Part shown: piece after piece, positions 50,825-59,512 of the stretch | Layout: each line of letters begins with the position of its first letter | Position numbering within the stretch: the first letter of the stretch is position 1 | NCBI RefSeq assembly: GCF_012911015.1 | Contig: NZ_WVVV01000003.1 | Coordinates: 242,498 to 306,497, forward strand | DNA from: Chelativorans sp. ZYF759 | Lineage (GTDB): Bacteria; Pseudomonadota; Alphaproteobacteria; Rhizobiales; Rhizobiaceae | DNA: 64,000 nt | Direction of reading: 5' to 3' | Notes under the pieces: model-generated | The model's database searches: none | The model's input: the letters and a program-made list of their open reading frames with translations, nothing else | What the model was told of the DNA's origin: nothing | Made by a program: the position numbers and the translations under genes

Positions 50825-51151
50825 ATGAGGCGTTCCACTTCCAGCTACGAAGATATGCGCGACGAGCTGCAGTCCCAGATTGCGGATCTCGGCAGCGAAT
50901 TGCGCGCCTTGCGCAAGTCTGTGGGTGCGCGCTCGGCGGACCGTTACGAGGAGGTCCGCGATAGCGCCGGTGATCTCTTCGACGATATCTGGACGGGAAT
51001 CCAGGACTTCATTCCGTCCAAGAAGGAAGTCCGTCGCCACGCGCGCTACGCCAACAAGACGATGCACGACCACCCCGGAACCACGGCCGCCACGGCGGTG
51101 GTCGGTGTCGCGGTCATCGGTCTGCTGGCGCTGTTGCTGACCCGGCGCTAG
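50825..51151 (+). CDS. ElaB/YqjD/DUF883-like membrane-anchored stress protein
   Basis: 108 residues. The N-terminal part is a charged amphipathic helix (YEDMRDELQSQIADLGSELRALR), the middle is basic (PSKKEVRRHARYANKTMHDHPG) and the C-terminus is a membrane anchor (TAATAVVGVAVIGLLALLLTRR). The HDHPG turn before a terminal helix is typical of the ElaB/YqjD group, some of which tether ribosomes to the membrane in stationary phase. The exact EcfG promoter upstream agrees with stress expression. Confidence 0.85.
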   Translation: MRRSTSSYEDMRDELQSQIADLGSELRALRKSVGARSADRYEEVRDSAGDLFDDIWTGIQDFIPSKKEVRRHARYANKTMHDHPGTTAATAVVGVAVIGLLALLLTRR

Positions 51152-51159
51152 GCCGTCCT

Positions 51160-52650
51160 TCAATCGCTAAGGGTTCGCCGGACGGCCTCGCGCCATCCGG
51201 CGATCTTCTTTTTGCGCGTCGCCGCGTCCATGGTCGGCTCGAACCGGTGCTCGAGCTTCCACGACTTCGCGAAATCCGCCATGCCGGGCCACACGCCCGC
51301 CCTTGAGCCCGCCAGCCAGGCGGCGCCCAGCGCCGTCGTCTCGAGAATGGTTGGCCGGTCGACGGGTGCTTCTAGGAAATCGGCCAGCCGCTGCATGGTC
51401 CAGTCGGAGGCGACCATGCCGCCATCCACCCTCAGCACCGTTCCCGCCGCCTTGCTCTTCCAGTCCTTGCGCATCGCGTCGAGGAGATCGCGTGTCTGGA
51501 AGGCGACCGATTCGAGCGCGGCCTGTGCGAATTCGGCGGGACCGGAATTGCGCGTCAGGCCGAAGATCGCACCGCGCGCCTCCGCGTCCCAGTGCGGCGC
51601 CCCGAGCCCCACGAAGGCTGGCACCAGATAGACATTCTGGCTCTCGTCCGCCTGCGCGGCCAGTTCCCCGCTCTCGGCCGCCTTGCCGATCACCTTGATG
51701 CCGTCACGCAACCACTGCACCGCCGCGCCGGCCACGAAGATCGAGCCCTCCAGTGCGTAGGTGGTCTTGCCGTCGAGCCGGTAGGCAATGGTCGACAGAA
51801 GCCGGTTCTTGGAGCGCACCAGCTTGTCGCCCGTGTTGAGCACGGCAAAACACCCCGTGCCGTAGGTCGATTTCATCATGCCGGGCTCGAAGCAGGCCTG
51901 GCCGATCGTGGCGGCCTGCTGGTCGCCGGCGACACCGAGAATGGGGATCTCGGCGCCGAACAGCTTCTTCTCCGTCACGCCGAAATCGTCGGCACTGTCC
52001 TTCACCTCCGGAAGCATGGCTTCGGGGATGCCGAGAATGCCGAGCAGTTTGTCGTCCCAGCGATGCGACGAGATGTCGAAGAGGAGCGTGCGCGAGGCGT
52101 TGGTCGCGTCGGTGACGTGCTGCTTGCCGCCCGTCAGCCGCCAGATCAGGAAGCTGTCGACGGTGCCCGCCAGCAATTCGCCCTTCTCGGCGCGTCGGCG
52201 CGCGCCTTTCACCTTGTCGAGCATCCATGCGAATTTGGTACCGGAAAAATAGGGGTCGAGCAGGAGCCCCGTGGTCTTGGCGAAGAGGGGTTCGTGTCCC
52301 GCTTTCTTCAGCTTCTCGCACATGGGGGCGGTACGCCGGTCCTGCCAGACGATGGCGTTGTGGATCGGCTTGCCCGTATCCTTTTCCCAGATCAGGGCGG
52401 TCTCGCGCTGATTGGTGATGCCGATGGCGGCGATGTCGCCGGCCTCGAGCTTTGCCTTGCGCAGCGCCGTGCGCACGGTCGAGACGACGCTTTTCCAGAT
52501 GTCCTCCGGATCGTGCTCGACCCAGCCCGATGCCGGATAGTGTTGCGGAAACTCCTTCTGGCCGACCGCGACGACCTGCATCGTCTTGTCGAAGATGATC
52601 GCCCGGCTGGACGTGGTGCCCTGGTCGATGGCCAGAATGTAGCCGCTCAT
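51160..52650 (-). CDS. glpK: Glycerol kinase
   Basis: 496 residues, normal length. [18 protein letters not shown] at the N-terminus, the phosphate-2 and adenosine motifs ([25 protein letters not shown]) and the conserved [21 protein letters not shown] near the C-terminus are present. It phosphorylates glycerol to glycerol 3-phosphate. ATG 52650 has a strong GGGAGGA ribosome site. It lies 41 bases after glpD and is presumably expressed with it under GlpR. Confidence 0.97.
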   Translation of the reverse strand: MSGYILAIDQGTTSSRAIIFDKTMQVVAVGQKEFPQHYPASGWVEHDPEDIWKSVVSTVRTALRKAKLEAGDIAAIGITNQRETALIWEKDTGKPIHNAIVWQDRRTAPMCEKLKKAGHEPLFAKTTGLLLDPYFSGTKFAWMLDKVKGARRRAEKGELLAGTVDSFLIWRLTGGKQHVTDATNASRTLLFDISSHRWDDKLLGILGIPEAMLPEVKDSADDFGVTEKKLFGAEIPILGVAGDQQAATIGQACFEPGMMKSTYGTGCFAVLNTGDKLVRSKNRLLSTIAYRLDGKTTYALEGSIFVAGAAVQWLRDGIKVIGKAAESGELAAQADESQNVYLVPAFVGLGAPHWDAEARGAIFGLTRNSGPAEFAQAALESVAFQTRDLLDAMRKDWKSKAAGTVLRVDGGMVASDWTMQRLADFLEAPVDRPTILETTALGAAWLAGSRAGVWPGMADFAKSWKLEHRFEPTMDAATRKKKIAGWREAVRRTLSD

Positions 52651-52691
52651 TCGTTCCTCCCTGGGGAATCGTCTCGCAGGAGCCTAAGCTG

Positions 52692-54182
52692 TCATGCCCC
52701 GCGCTTGCCAGCCATGTAGGCGTCGAGCGCCTCGATCTCTTCCGCGCTGAAGCGAAGGCCAAGCTTGGTTCGCCGCCACAGCACGTCCCGCGCATCCCGG
52801 GCCCATTCGCACCGCATCAGGAAATCCACTTCAGCCGTGTACAGATCCGCGCCGAAGCGATGTCCGAGGTCGGCCGCGGAGCGGGCGCGGGCGAGCAGTG
52901 TCCGCGCGCGCGTTCCGTAGAGCCGGATGAGGCGACGGGCATGGTTTCGTTCGAGAAAGAGATGATCGGACTGCAACATATCGATCTGTCGATCGACTTC
53001 GTCGACGCCGAAATCGCCCCCCGGCAGCGGCGCTTCGCCAGTCCAGGGTTTGCCCTTTGGACGGAGCTGCCGTTCGATCTTCTCGAGTGCCGCCTCCGCC
53101 AGGCGCCGATAGGTCGTGATCTTGCCGCCGAATATGTTCATCAGCGGCGCGCCGTTCCGGGCGTCGACCTTCAGCACGTAATCGCGGGTGGCCTCCTGCG
53201 CGGCACTTGCCCCGTCGTCGAAGAGCGGCCGCACGCCTGCATAGGTCCACACGATGTCCTCACGGCGCACGGGCTCGGCGAAATAGGCGCTGGCCGACTG
53301 GCACAGATAGTCGATCTCGGCATCGGAGATCGCCGCGGCGGCCGGATCACCCGGAAAATCCTCGTCGGTGGTGCCGATCAGCGTGAAATCGTCTTCATAG
53401 GGGATTGCGAAGAAGATGCGTCCGTCCGAATTCTGGAAGAAGAACGAACGCGTGTCTTCGTACTTGCGGCGGATGACGATGTGACTGCCCTTCACGAGCC
53501 GCACATTGTGCGCGTCGTTGCGCCCGAGCGTCTGGCCGAGCACGCGGTCGATCCAGGGGCCGGCCGCGTTGATCAGCATCCGCGCCTGGATTTCCTCGCG
53601 GGCACCGGTGGCGAGATCCTCGACCTCCACCACCCAGTGGTCGCCGTCGCGCCGGGCCGCCACGGCCTTGGTGCGCGTGCGGATCTCCGCACCCCTGTCG
53701 GCCGCGTCGCGGGCGTTGAGCACCACCAGGCGGGCATCGTCGACCCAGCAATCGGAAAACTCGAAGGCCCGCGCGAAATCGGGCTTCAGCGCCTTGCCCG
53801 CCGGGTCGGAGCGAAGATCGATGCTGCGTGTGGTGGGCAGCGATCTGCGGCCGCCTATGTGGTCGTAGAGAAACAGGCCGAGCCTCAGCAGCCAGGCGGG
53901 GCGAAGACCCTTGTGGTGCGGCAGGATCAGCCTGAGCGGCCAGATGATGTGCGGCGCGCATTTCCACAGCCGCTCGCGCTCCATCAGCGCCTCGCGCACC
54001 AGGCGGAACTCGTAATGCTCCAGATAGCGTAGGCCGCCATGGATGAGTTTCGTCGAACCGGAGGAGGTGCCCTGCGCCAGATCGCCCATCTCCGCCAGAT
54101 AGACCGAATAACCGCGCCCCGCGGCATCGCGGGCAATGCCGCAGCCATTGATGCCGCCGCCGATGATGAAGATGTCGCGCAT
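52692..54182 (-). CDS. glpD: Glycerol-3-phosphate dehydrogenase (FAD)
   Basis: 496 residues. The FAD-binding motif is FIIGGGINGCGIARDAAGRG at the N-terminus, followed by GTSSGSTKLIHGGLRYLE and AGPWIDRVLG. NIFGGKITTYRRLAE and a C-terminal helical cap complete it. It oxidises glycerol 3-phosphate to DHAP at the inner membrane and feeds quinone. ATG 54182 is used. Upstream is a phased CGAA array shared with glpR. Confidence 0.97.
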   Translation of the reverse strand: MRDIFIIGGGINGCGIARDAAGRGYSVYLAEMGDLAQGTSSGSTKLIHGGLRYLEHYEFRLVREALMERERLWKCAPHIIWPLRLILPHHKGLRPAWLLRLGLFLYDHIGGRRSLPTTRSIDLRSDPAGKALKPDFARAFEFSDCWVDDARLVVLNARDAADRGAEIRTRTKAVAARRDGDHWVVEVEDLATGAREEIQARMLINAAGPWIDRVLGQTLGRNDAHNVRLVKGSHIVIRRKYEDTRSFFFQNSDGRIFFAIPYEDDFTLIGTTDEDFPGDPAAAAISDAEIDYLCQSASAYFAEPVRREDIVWTYAGVRPLFDDGASAAQEATRDYVLKVDARNGAPLMNIFGGKITTYRRLAEAALEKIERQLRPKGKPWTGEAPLPGGDFGVDEVDRQIDMLQSDHLFLERNHARRLIRLYGTRARTLLARARSAADLGHRFGADLYTAEVDFLMRCEWARDARDVLWRRTKLGLRFSAEEIEALDAYMAGKRGA

Positions 54183-54230
54183 GGCCAAAATCCGATGAGG
54201 AGGCTTCTCCTACCGCATTTCAGCCGGAGA

Positions 54231-54278
54231 CGAAAGATGATTTGGCCAATATCGAAAGGAAACGAACACTAAACGAAA
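54231..54278. promoter_or_regulatory. Helically phased CGAA array, likely GlpR operator
   Basis: CGAA occurs at 54231, 54253, 54263 and 54274, spaced 22, 10 and 11 bases, so all copies lie on one DNA face. The last three are in the form CGAAAG, AACGAACAC and AAACGAAAC. Repeated short same-strand motifs like this are typical of DeoR-family sites. It lies between glpD and glpR. Confidence 0.5.
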
Positions 54279-54372
54279 CAGTCATGTCCGTGCCCGCCCT
54301 GACGCGCCGGCGCTTTGCGTCGGCCGCCAATCCATGTACATGCTTTCCGCAAGATGGAGGGAAGGGGAAGCC

Positions 54373-55134
54373 ATGTTTCTGTCGCCGCGTCACGCCGAGA
54401 TCGTCGGAATGGCGAAGGAGCACGGCCGCGTCACGGTCGAGGATCTGTCAACGCATTTTGGTGTCTCGCCCCAGACCATCCGCAAGGACCTCAACGATCT
54501 CTGTGCCCAGCGCCAGCTGACCCGCATTCACGGCGGCGCGCTGTTTCCGTCTGGCATCGAAAACCTGGAATACGAGGCAAGGCGCAAGATCGCGGCCGAT
54601 GAGAAATCGGCCATCGGGCGCGCCGCGGCGCGTATCATCCCCGACGGGGCCTCGCTTTTCATCAACATCGGCACGACCACGGAAGCCGTCGGCGAGGCAT
54701 TGCTCGATCATGACGGGCTGATGGTCATCACCAACAACATCAATGTCGCCAACCGGCTGCGTATCTATCCCTCGATCGAGGTCGTGATCGCGGGCGGCGT
54801 CGTGCGCGGCACCGATGGCGGCATCGTCGGCGAGGCGGCGGTCGACTTCATCCGCCAGTTCAAGGTGGATTTCGCCGTGATCGGCGTCTCCGCGATCGAC
54901 GATGACGGGGCGCTGCTCGATTTCGATTTCCGGGAGGTCAAGGTGGCGCAGGCCATCATCGCTAATGCGCGCAAGGTGATTCTCGTGGCCGATTCCACCA
55001 AGCTGGAGCGCACCGCTCCGGTGCGTATCGGTCATCTCTCGCAGGTCCACTGCTTCGTAACCGACCGCTGTCCGAGCCGCGAAATCAAGCGTATCTGCCA
55101 GGAGCACGAGGTCGAACTGGTGGAGACAGCCTGA
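54373..55134 (+). CDS. glpR: DeoR/GlpR family regulator of glycerol 3-phosphate genes
   Basis: 253 residues. The helix-turn-helix is RHAEIVGMAKEHGRVTVEDLS, then FGVSPQTIRKDLNDL and RIHGGA. The sugar-phosphate sensor domain has ERKIAxxEKSAIGR-like ARRKIAADEKSAIGRAAA, NIGTTTEAVG, TNNINVANRL, AGGVVRGTDGGIVG and VGVSAI-like IGVSAIDDDG. ATG 54373 follows GGAGGGAAGGGG. It is divergent from glpD-glpK, the standard layout, and most likely represses it until glycerol 3-phosphate binds. Confidence 0.94.
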   Translation: MFLSPRHAEIVGMAKEHGRVTVEDLSTHFGVSPQTIRKDLNDLCAQRQLTRIHGGALFPSGIENLEYEARRKIAADEKSAIGRAAARIIPDGASLFINIGTTTEAVGEALLDHDGLMVITNNINVANRLRIYPSIEVVIAGGVVRGTDGGIVGEAAVDFIRQFKVDFAVIGVSAIDDDGALLDFDFREVKVAQAIIANARKVILVADSTKLERTAPVRIGHLSQVHCFVTDRCPSREIKRICQEHEVELVETA

Positions 55135-55140
55135 GCCGCG

Positions 55141-55845
55141 TCAATCGCGCAGGATCAGCCGCTCGCCGCGCATGTCGAACCCCGACAGCGTGTTGATGAA
55201 GTTCATGCCGAGCAGGCTGCGGTCGAGCCGGCCGGGCTCGGCGACCAACGTCGGCAGGTTGAGGCGCGAGATTTCGCCCACCCTGATTTCGTCGGCGGTG
55301 ACGCGTGCCGCACGCGCCTGCCCGTTGGCGGTCATGACCGCCACATTGTAGTCGAGCGTGGCGGGGTCTATCCCCGCGCGCCCGGCATCTGCAGCGCTCA
55401 GCACCGTTGCCGTGGCCCCGGTGTCGACGAGCAGCGTGACGGGCGCGCCGTTGATTTCCGCCCGCACCTCGAAATGTCCGCTCGACATGCGCTCCAGCAT
55501 GACCGCGGCGCGTCCGTCATCGTCGCGCATGGTGATCGGGCTGCCGGGAATGAGCCCGGCCGTCATCCGGCTGGCGACATCCTGCAGCTCGTAGCGATAC
55601 TGGTAGCCTCCCATCAGCACGAGCACGATGGCGGCCCAGATCGCCATGCTCCTTATCGCCCGGCCGAAGCCGACGCCGGAGCCGAAGATCGCCACCGCAA
55701 AAACCATGGCGAGCACGCCCAGATAGACCATGCGTCCGAAATCGTCGGTCGCGAAACCGGCGACGCTGCCCGAATCGTGATTGGCGACGAGCAGGATCAG
55801 ACCGCCGCCCAGCACCGCCATGATGATCCAGAAGAACCTGTTCAT
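55141..55845 (-). CDS. Membrane-anchored retropepsin-like aspartic protease (TIGR02281 type)
   Basis: 234 residues. Three hydrophobic helices at the N-terminus (about 5-21, 39-55, 67-80) anchor the protein. The protease domain faces the periplasm with the catalytic motif LLVDTGATATVLS (Asp141) and the C-terminal LLGMNFINTLSGFDMRGERL. Single-domain retropepsins act as dimers. ATG 55845 overlaps the DUF1289 stop as ATGA. The target is unknown. Confidence 0.9.
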   Translation of the reverse strand: MNRFFWIIMAVLGGGLILLVANHDSGSVAGFATDDFGRMVYLGVLAMVFAVAIFGSGVGFGRAIRSMAIWAAIVLVLMGGYQYRYELQDVASRMTAGLIPGSPITMRDDDGRAAVMLERMSSGHFEVRAEINGAPVTLLVDTGATATVLSAADAGRAGIDPATLDYNVAVMTANGQARAARVTADEIRVGEISRLNLPTLVAEPGRLDRSLLGMNFINTLSGFDMRGERLILRD

Positions 55846-56075
55846 TGACCTCGTTTCGCCTCGCGGACCATGCGGGCCCGCCTTGTTTCGCGCCTCGGTT
55901 TGCGTTCGATCGTTTCCATGCGCGACGGCAGCTGATCCATGACCCAGCGCCGTGCGTCGGGGGACAGGGAAACCCATTCGGCGATCTCGTCGCGGGTGCG
56001 CCCGCAGCCGAAGCACAGACCCGACTTGTGGTCGATCGAGCAGACCAGGATGCAGGGGGATTCGATGGCGCTCAT
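55842..56075 (-). CDS. DUF1289 protein
   Basis: 77 residues. The family pattern is SPCILVCSIDHKSGLCFGCGRTRDEIAEW (key residues Cys9, Cys13, Cys23 and Cys26), which looks like a small metal site, then a basic tail. No known function. ATG 56075 gives the usual family N-terminus. It is coupled to the protease and faces the CobT-like gene, a locus known for cobT and cobS in related genomes. Confidence 0.9.
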   Translation of the reverse strand: MSAIESPCILVCSIDHKSGLCFGCGRTRDEIAEWVSLSPDARRWVMDQLPSRMETIERKPRRETRRARMVREAKRGQ

Positions 56076-56208
56076 GTCTGACCCTGTCGTTGAAAGGCAC
56101 ATGGGTCTTTGCCATTCCGTTTGCAAGCCGGCAACCGGAGGAGCGACACGGCCTGTTGTGCTCGCGCCCGCGGAGCGCTAGAGCCAGCACCGTTCCACGG
56201 AGAAGATC

Positions 56209-57195
56209 ATGGTCACAGGCCTGCCGCTCGACGATGTGCGTTCCCTTCTGAAGCGACTTCCAGGGGCGGACGCGACCGCTGCCGGTGAGGCCCGCAGCAA
56301 GGCCGAGGCGCTGGCCGTGTCCGGCTTCGCCGTCGCTGGCGCGGGCAGGCTGGGTGAATTCGTGGCAAGCTGGACCGGCCGGTTTCCCCCACGCCCCGGG
56401 CGTGCCGTGGTTTCGCTCTTTGCCGGCACTCATGAGATCGCGAGGCGGGACGTCTCGACACATCGGCCGGGCTTCGAACAGCGCTTCGTCGAACATGCCG
56501 CGGCGGGCGGGGCGCCCGTCAGCCAGATCTGCGGCACCCATGATCTCGGTCTCAAGATCTTCGACCTCGCACTCGACGTTCCCGTCGCCGACATCACCGA
56601 AGGCCCCGCGCTCGACGAGCGCGGCTGTGCGGCCACCATCGCCTTCGGCATGGAGGCGGTTGCCGGGGGTGCCGACCTGATGACCCTCGGCGGGCTGGGG
56701 GAGGGGGCCGAGGTCGCAAATGCCGCGCTTCTTTCGGCCCTCGTCGGCGGTTCGCCGGAAGAGTGGCTGGAACAGGCGGATGGGCCGCTCGCAGCGCGTC
56801 GTGCCGAACTTGCGCAAAAAGCGCTGGCGCTGCACGGCTCATCCCTGCGCGACCCGCTGGAGGCCATGCGCCGCCTGGGCGGACGCGAACTCGCCGCGAT
56901 CCTCGGTGCCATACTCGCGGCACGGACCGAAAAGGTGCCGGTCGTGCTCGACGGGCTGACGGCGTTGACCGCAGCCGCCGTCCTGCATGCGGCCCGCCGC
57001 GGCAGCATCGACCATTGTATCCTCGCCGACGCAGCGAACCCCGTACAGGCGCGCGCCGCCGCCCATCTCGGCATCGAGACCGTGATGAACCTTGGAATGG
57101 GATCGGGCGACGGGACGGCGGGTGCCATGGCCATGGCCGTCATCCGTGATGCGTGCCTGGTGCTCGATCAGACCGTGCCGCTGCCAAAAGGCTAG
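56209..57195 (+). CDS. CobT-like protein with degraded active-site motifs
   Basis: 328 residues, clearly homologous along its length to rhizobial CobT (nicotinate-nucleotide-dimethylbenzimidazole phosphoribosyltransferase): ISQICxxHDLGLKIFDLALD-like SQICGTHDLGLKIFDLALD, DITEGPALDERGCAATIAFGMEA, DPLEAMRRLGGRELAA and GAILAARTEKVPVVLDG. The catalytic parts differ. The GEMGIGNTT loop is LGGLGEGAEV (160-169), the LGMRLGEGTG motif with the catalytic Glu is LGMGSGDGTAG with Asp301, and GNHG is GTHE. It could be an inactive relic, a regulatory protein, or an enzyme with changed substrate. The frame is intact. cobS is not adjacent. Confidence 0.85.
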   Translation: MVTGLPLDDVRSLLKRLPGADATAAGEARSKAEALAVSGFAVAGAGRLGEFVASWTGRFPPRPGRAVVSLFAGTHEIARRDVSTHRPGFEQRFVEHAAAGGAPVSQICGTHDLGLKIFDLALDVPVADITEGPALDERGCAATIAFGMEAVAGGADLMTLGGLGEGAEVANAALLSALVGGSPEEWLEQADGPLAARRAELAQKALALHGSSLRDPLEAMRRLGGRELAAILGAILAARTEKVPVVLDGLTALTAAAVLHAARRGSIDHCILADAANPVQARAAAHLGIETVMNLGMGSGDGTAGAMAMAVIRDACLVLDQTVPLPKG

Positions 57196-58724
57196 CGCCG
57201 ACCACCCGCAGCAGCAATTCTCTCGCTGGTAGGCCAGGCCGGAAGTTCTTCCATCACGCGCGTGGCGGGCAGGATGGCGATGGCCTCCGTTCCCTCACGC
57301 AGCCTGGAGTGCAGCTGGAACTCGCCGCCATGCAGGTTGACGAGACCCTGCACGATCGGCAGGCCCAGCCCGGTGCCCTGTTCCGCGCTCTTGATGGCGA
57401 TGGAGCCCTGTCCGAAGGCCGACAGAACGACCTCGATCTCGTCTTCCGGGATGCCTGGTCCGTTGTCCTTGACCGAGATGTACTGTCCGCCGCCGGCCGT
57501 CCAGCCGACGCGCAGCCGAACCTCGCTGCCGCTCGGCGCGAATTTGATGGCGTTGGACAGCAGGTTGAGCGTGATCTGGCGCAGCGAGCGTTCATCGGCG
57601 AACATGCGCGGCAGTGCCGGCTCGAACTGCGTGACGAGCCTGATGTCCTTGTTGCGCGCCTTGAGTTCCATCAGGTGGCAGCACTCTTCGGCGACGTTCT
57701 CGAGATAGACCGGTTCTTCCTGCAGCTGGTAGCGGCCCGCCTCGATGCGCGAGAGGTCGAGAATCTCGTTGATGAGGTGAAGCAGATGCTGGCCCGACGC
57801 GTTGATGTCGCCGGCATAGTCGCGATAGGTCTCGTTGCCCATCGGCCCGAGCACTTCGTTCTTCATCACTTCGGAGAAGCCGAGAATGGCGTTGAGCGGC
57901 GTCCGCAATTCGTGGCTCATCGTGGCGAGGAACCGGGACTTGGCAAGGTTCGCCTCCTCGGCGCGCCGGCGCGCCTCGTCCGAGACCGCCTTTGCAGTCT
58001 CCAGTTCCGCGATCAGTCCATCCTTCTCCGAGCGGAAGGACAGAAGCATGACGGCCGAACGGTGCAGATGTCCCGCCACGAAGGTGAAGAAGGGCAGGGC
58101 CAGGAACAGGAGGGCGACCATGATCGCCTTGGCGAGGTCGAAATCGCGCACCGTCATGGCGGCATAGGTCAGCAGAGGCAGCGCGAAGGTTGCCGTCAGC
58201 GCACCGCGCAGGGCGGAGGCGATGATGGCGGTGGCCGCCATGGCCAGAAGCAGCACCGCGCCCTTCATCACCGGGAACTGGTCGATCTGGCAGGCAGCCT
58301 GGCATTCGAGGGCAGCGAAATAGGCCCAGCCAAGTCCGCTCGCCACGTGACCCAGCAGAAGCAGGCGATGCGCCGGGCCGGGCTCGATGTCGGCCGGATC
58401 GGTGCGGTCGACGCGCCGCGCCATAAGCGCCAGCCCGGCATAGCAGGTGACCGTGATCAGCGCCCAGACGAGGATGCTGGGTCCGATGCCGGCGAACATG
58501 CCCGTTGCCGCCAGGATCATCACAAGGACCGGGATGGCGAGTGCGGTGTTGAGAAGCGCGCGCGCGTGCAGCGACAGCATCTCGCGGTCGTAGACCGGAT
58601 TTCCGGCACGCTGCGAGAGCCGGTCACGCGTGCGCCGCACGGCACGCGCCACGTCGCTGTTGCGATGCGGTTTCGTGCGGTCGACGATATTCTTGTCGGC
58701 CGTGGCCGAGGCTCTGGGCGCCAT
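57192..58724 (-). CDS. Sensor histidine kinase, PdhS/DivJ/PleC group
   Basis: 510 residues. About five or six membrane helices lie between 55 and 228. A short coiled coil leads into the HisKA box FLATMSHELRTPLNAILGFSE (His271), and the HATPase boxes are NLLSNAIKFAP, DNGPGIP and GTGLGLPIV. The NEVLGPMGNETYRDYAGDI and GQHLLHLINEILDLSRIEAG stretch is typical for the PdhS group, which acts on DivK and so on CtrA cell-cycle control. The target is inferred from family only. It overlaps the convergent CobT-like gene by four bases. Confidence 0.92.
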   Translation of the reverse strand: MAPRASATADKNIVDRTKPHRNSDVARAVRRTRDRLSQRAGNPVYDREMLSLHARALLNTALAIPVLVMILAATGMFAGIGPSILVWALITVTCYAGLALMARRVDRTDPADIEPGPAHRLLLLGHVASGLGWAYFAALECQAACQIDQFPVMKGAVLLLAMAATAIIASALRGALTATFALPLLTYAAMTVRDFDLAKAIMVALLFLALPFFTFVAGHLHRSAVMLLSFRSEKDGLIAELETAKAVSDEARRRAEEANLAKSRFLATMSHELRTPLNAILGFSEVMKNEVLGPMGNETYRDYAGDINASGQHLLHLINEILDLSRIEAGRYQLQEEPVYLENVAEECCHLMELKARNKDIRLVTQFEPALPRMFADERSLRQITLNLLSNAIKFAPSGSEVRLRVGWTAGGGQYISVKDNGPGIPEDEIEVVLSAFGQGSIAIKSAEQGTGLGLPIVQGLVNLHGGEFQLHSRLREGTEAIAILPATRVMEELPAWPTSERIAAAGGRR

Positions 58725-58892
58725 GGAACTTTCGCGATTGCCGGCAGCTTCTTTAGCGCCCTGACGCTAGCGTCGAATGATTAAGAGACCCTTCCCGCCG
58801 CGCGGGGCAGAAGCCAAGGGCGCGGCGATTGTCTTCATTAAGCCAGTGGGATAGGTCCAGATGGGAGAACGTCGAACGGGAGGAAGCTCGGG

Positions 58893-59504
58893 ATGAAGCT
58901 CTATGATGGCGGGCGCGCGCCCAATCCGCGGCGGGTGAGGGTTTTCCTGGCCGAGAAGGGCATCGAGGTGCCACTCGTGCCGGTCGATATGGGTGCGCTG
59001 GCTCACAAGTCGGATGAGGTCACGGCACGCAACCCCTTGCAAAGACTCCCGATCCTGGAACTGGACGACGGCACCGTACTCACGGAAACCGTCGCCATCT
59101 GTCGCTATTTCGAGGAACTCTACCCAGAGCCGGCCCTCTTCGGCAGTGATGCGCTTGGCAAGGCGCGGGTGGAGATGTGGCAAAGGCGCATGGAGTTTCA
59201 CCTGTTGATGCCGGTTGCCCAGGCCTTCCGTCACATCCACCCGGCGATGAAGGAATGGGAAGTGCCGCAGGTCGCCGCGTGGGGCGAGGCCAACAAGCCG
59301 AAGGCGGTCGACTTCCTGCGCCTGCTTGACGAGCATCTTGCCGACAGCGAATTTGCCGTGGGCGACAGCCTGTCGATTGCCGACATCACCGGCATGATCG
59401 CCATCGACTTCATGAAGCCGGCCCGCATCGAACTGCCGGGGGAATTGGCCAATGTGCGGCGCTGGTATGCGGCCATGAAGGCACGACCCAGCGCGGACGC
59501 CTGA
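58893..59504 (+). CDS. Glutathione S-transferase family protein
   Basis: 203 residues. The thioredoxin-like N-terminal half has MKLYDGGRAPNPRRVRVFLAEKG and the glutathione-contact loop RLPILELDDGTVLTETVAICRYFEE (key parts LPILELDDG and ETVAICRY). The C-terminal half is helical with FAVGDSLSIADITGM, the N-capping motif. The first-loop residues are Asn/Pro where Ser or Cys is common, so the catalytic type is uncertain. ATG 58893 follows a GGGAGGAAG ribosome site. Confidence 0.92.
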   Translation: MKLYDGGRAPNPRRVRVFLAEKGIEVPLVPVDMGALAHKSDEVTARNPLQRLPILELDDGTVLTETVAICRYFEELYPEPALFGSDALGKARVEMWQRRMEFHLLMPVAQAFRHIHPAMKEWEVPQVAAWGEANKPKAVDFLRLLDEHLADSEFAVGDSLSIADITGMIAIDFMKPARIELPGELANVRRWYAAMKARPSADA

Positions 59505-59512
59505 GCCACGGC

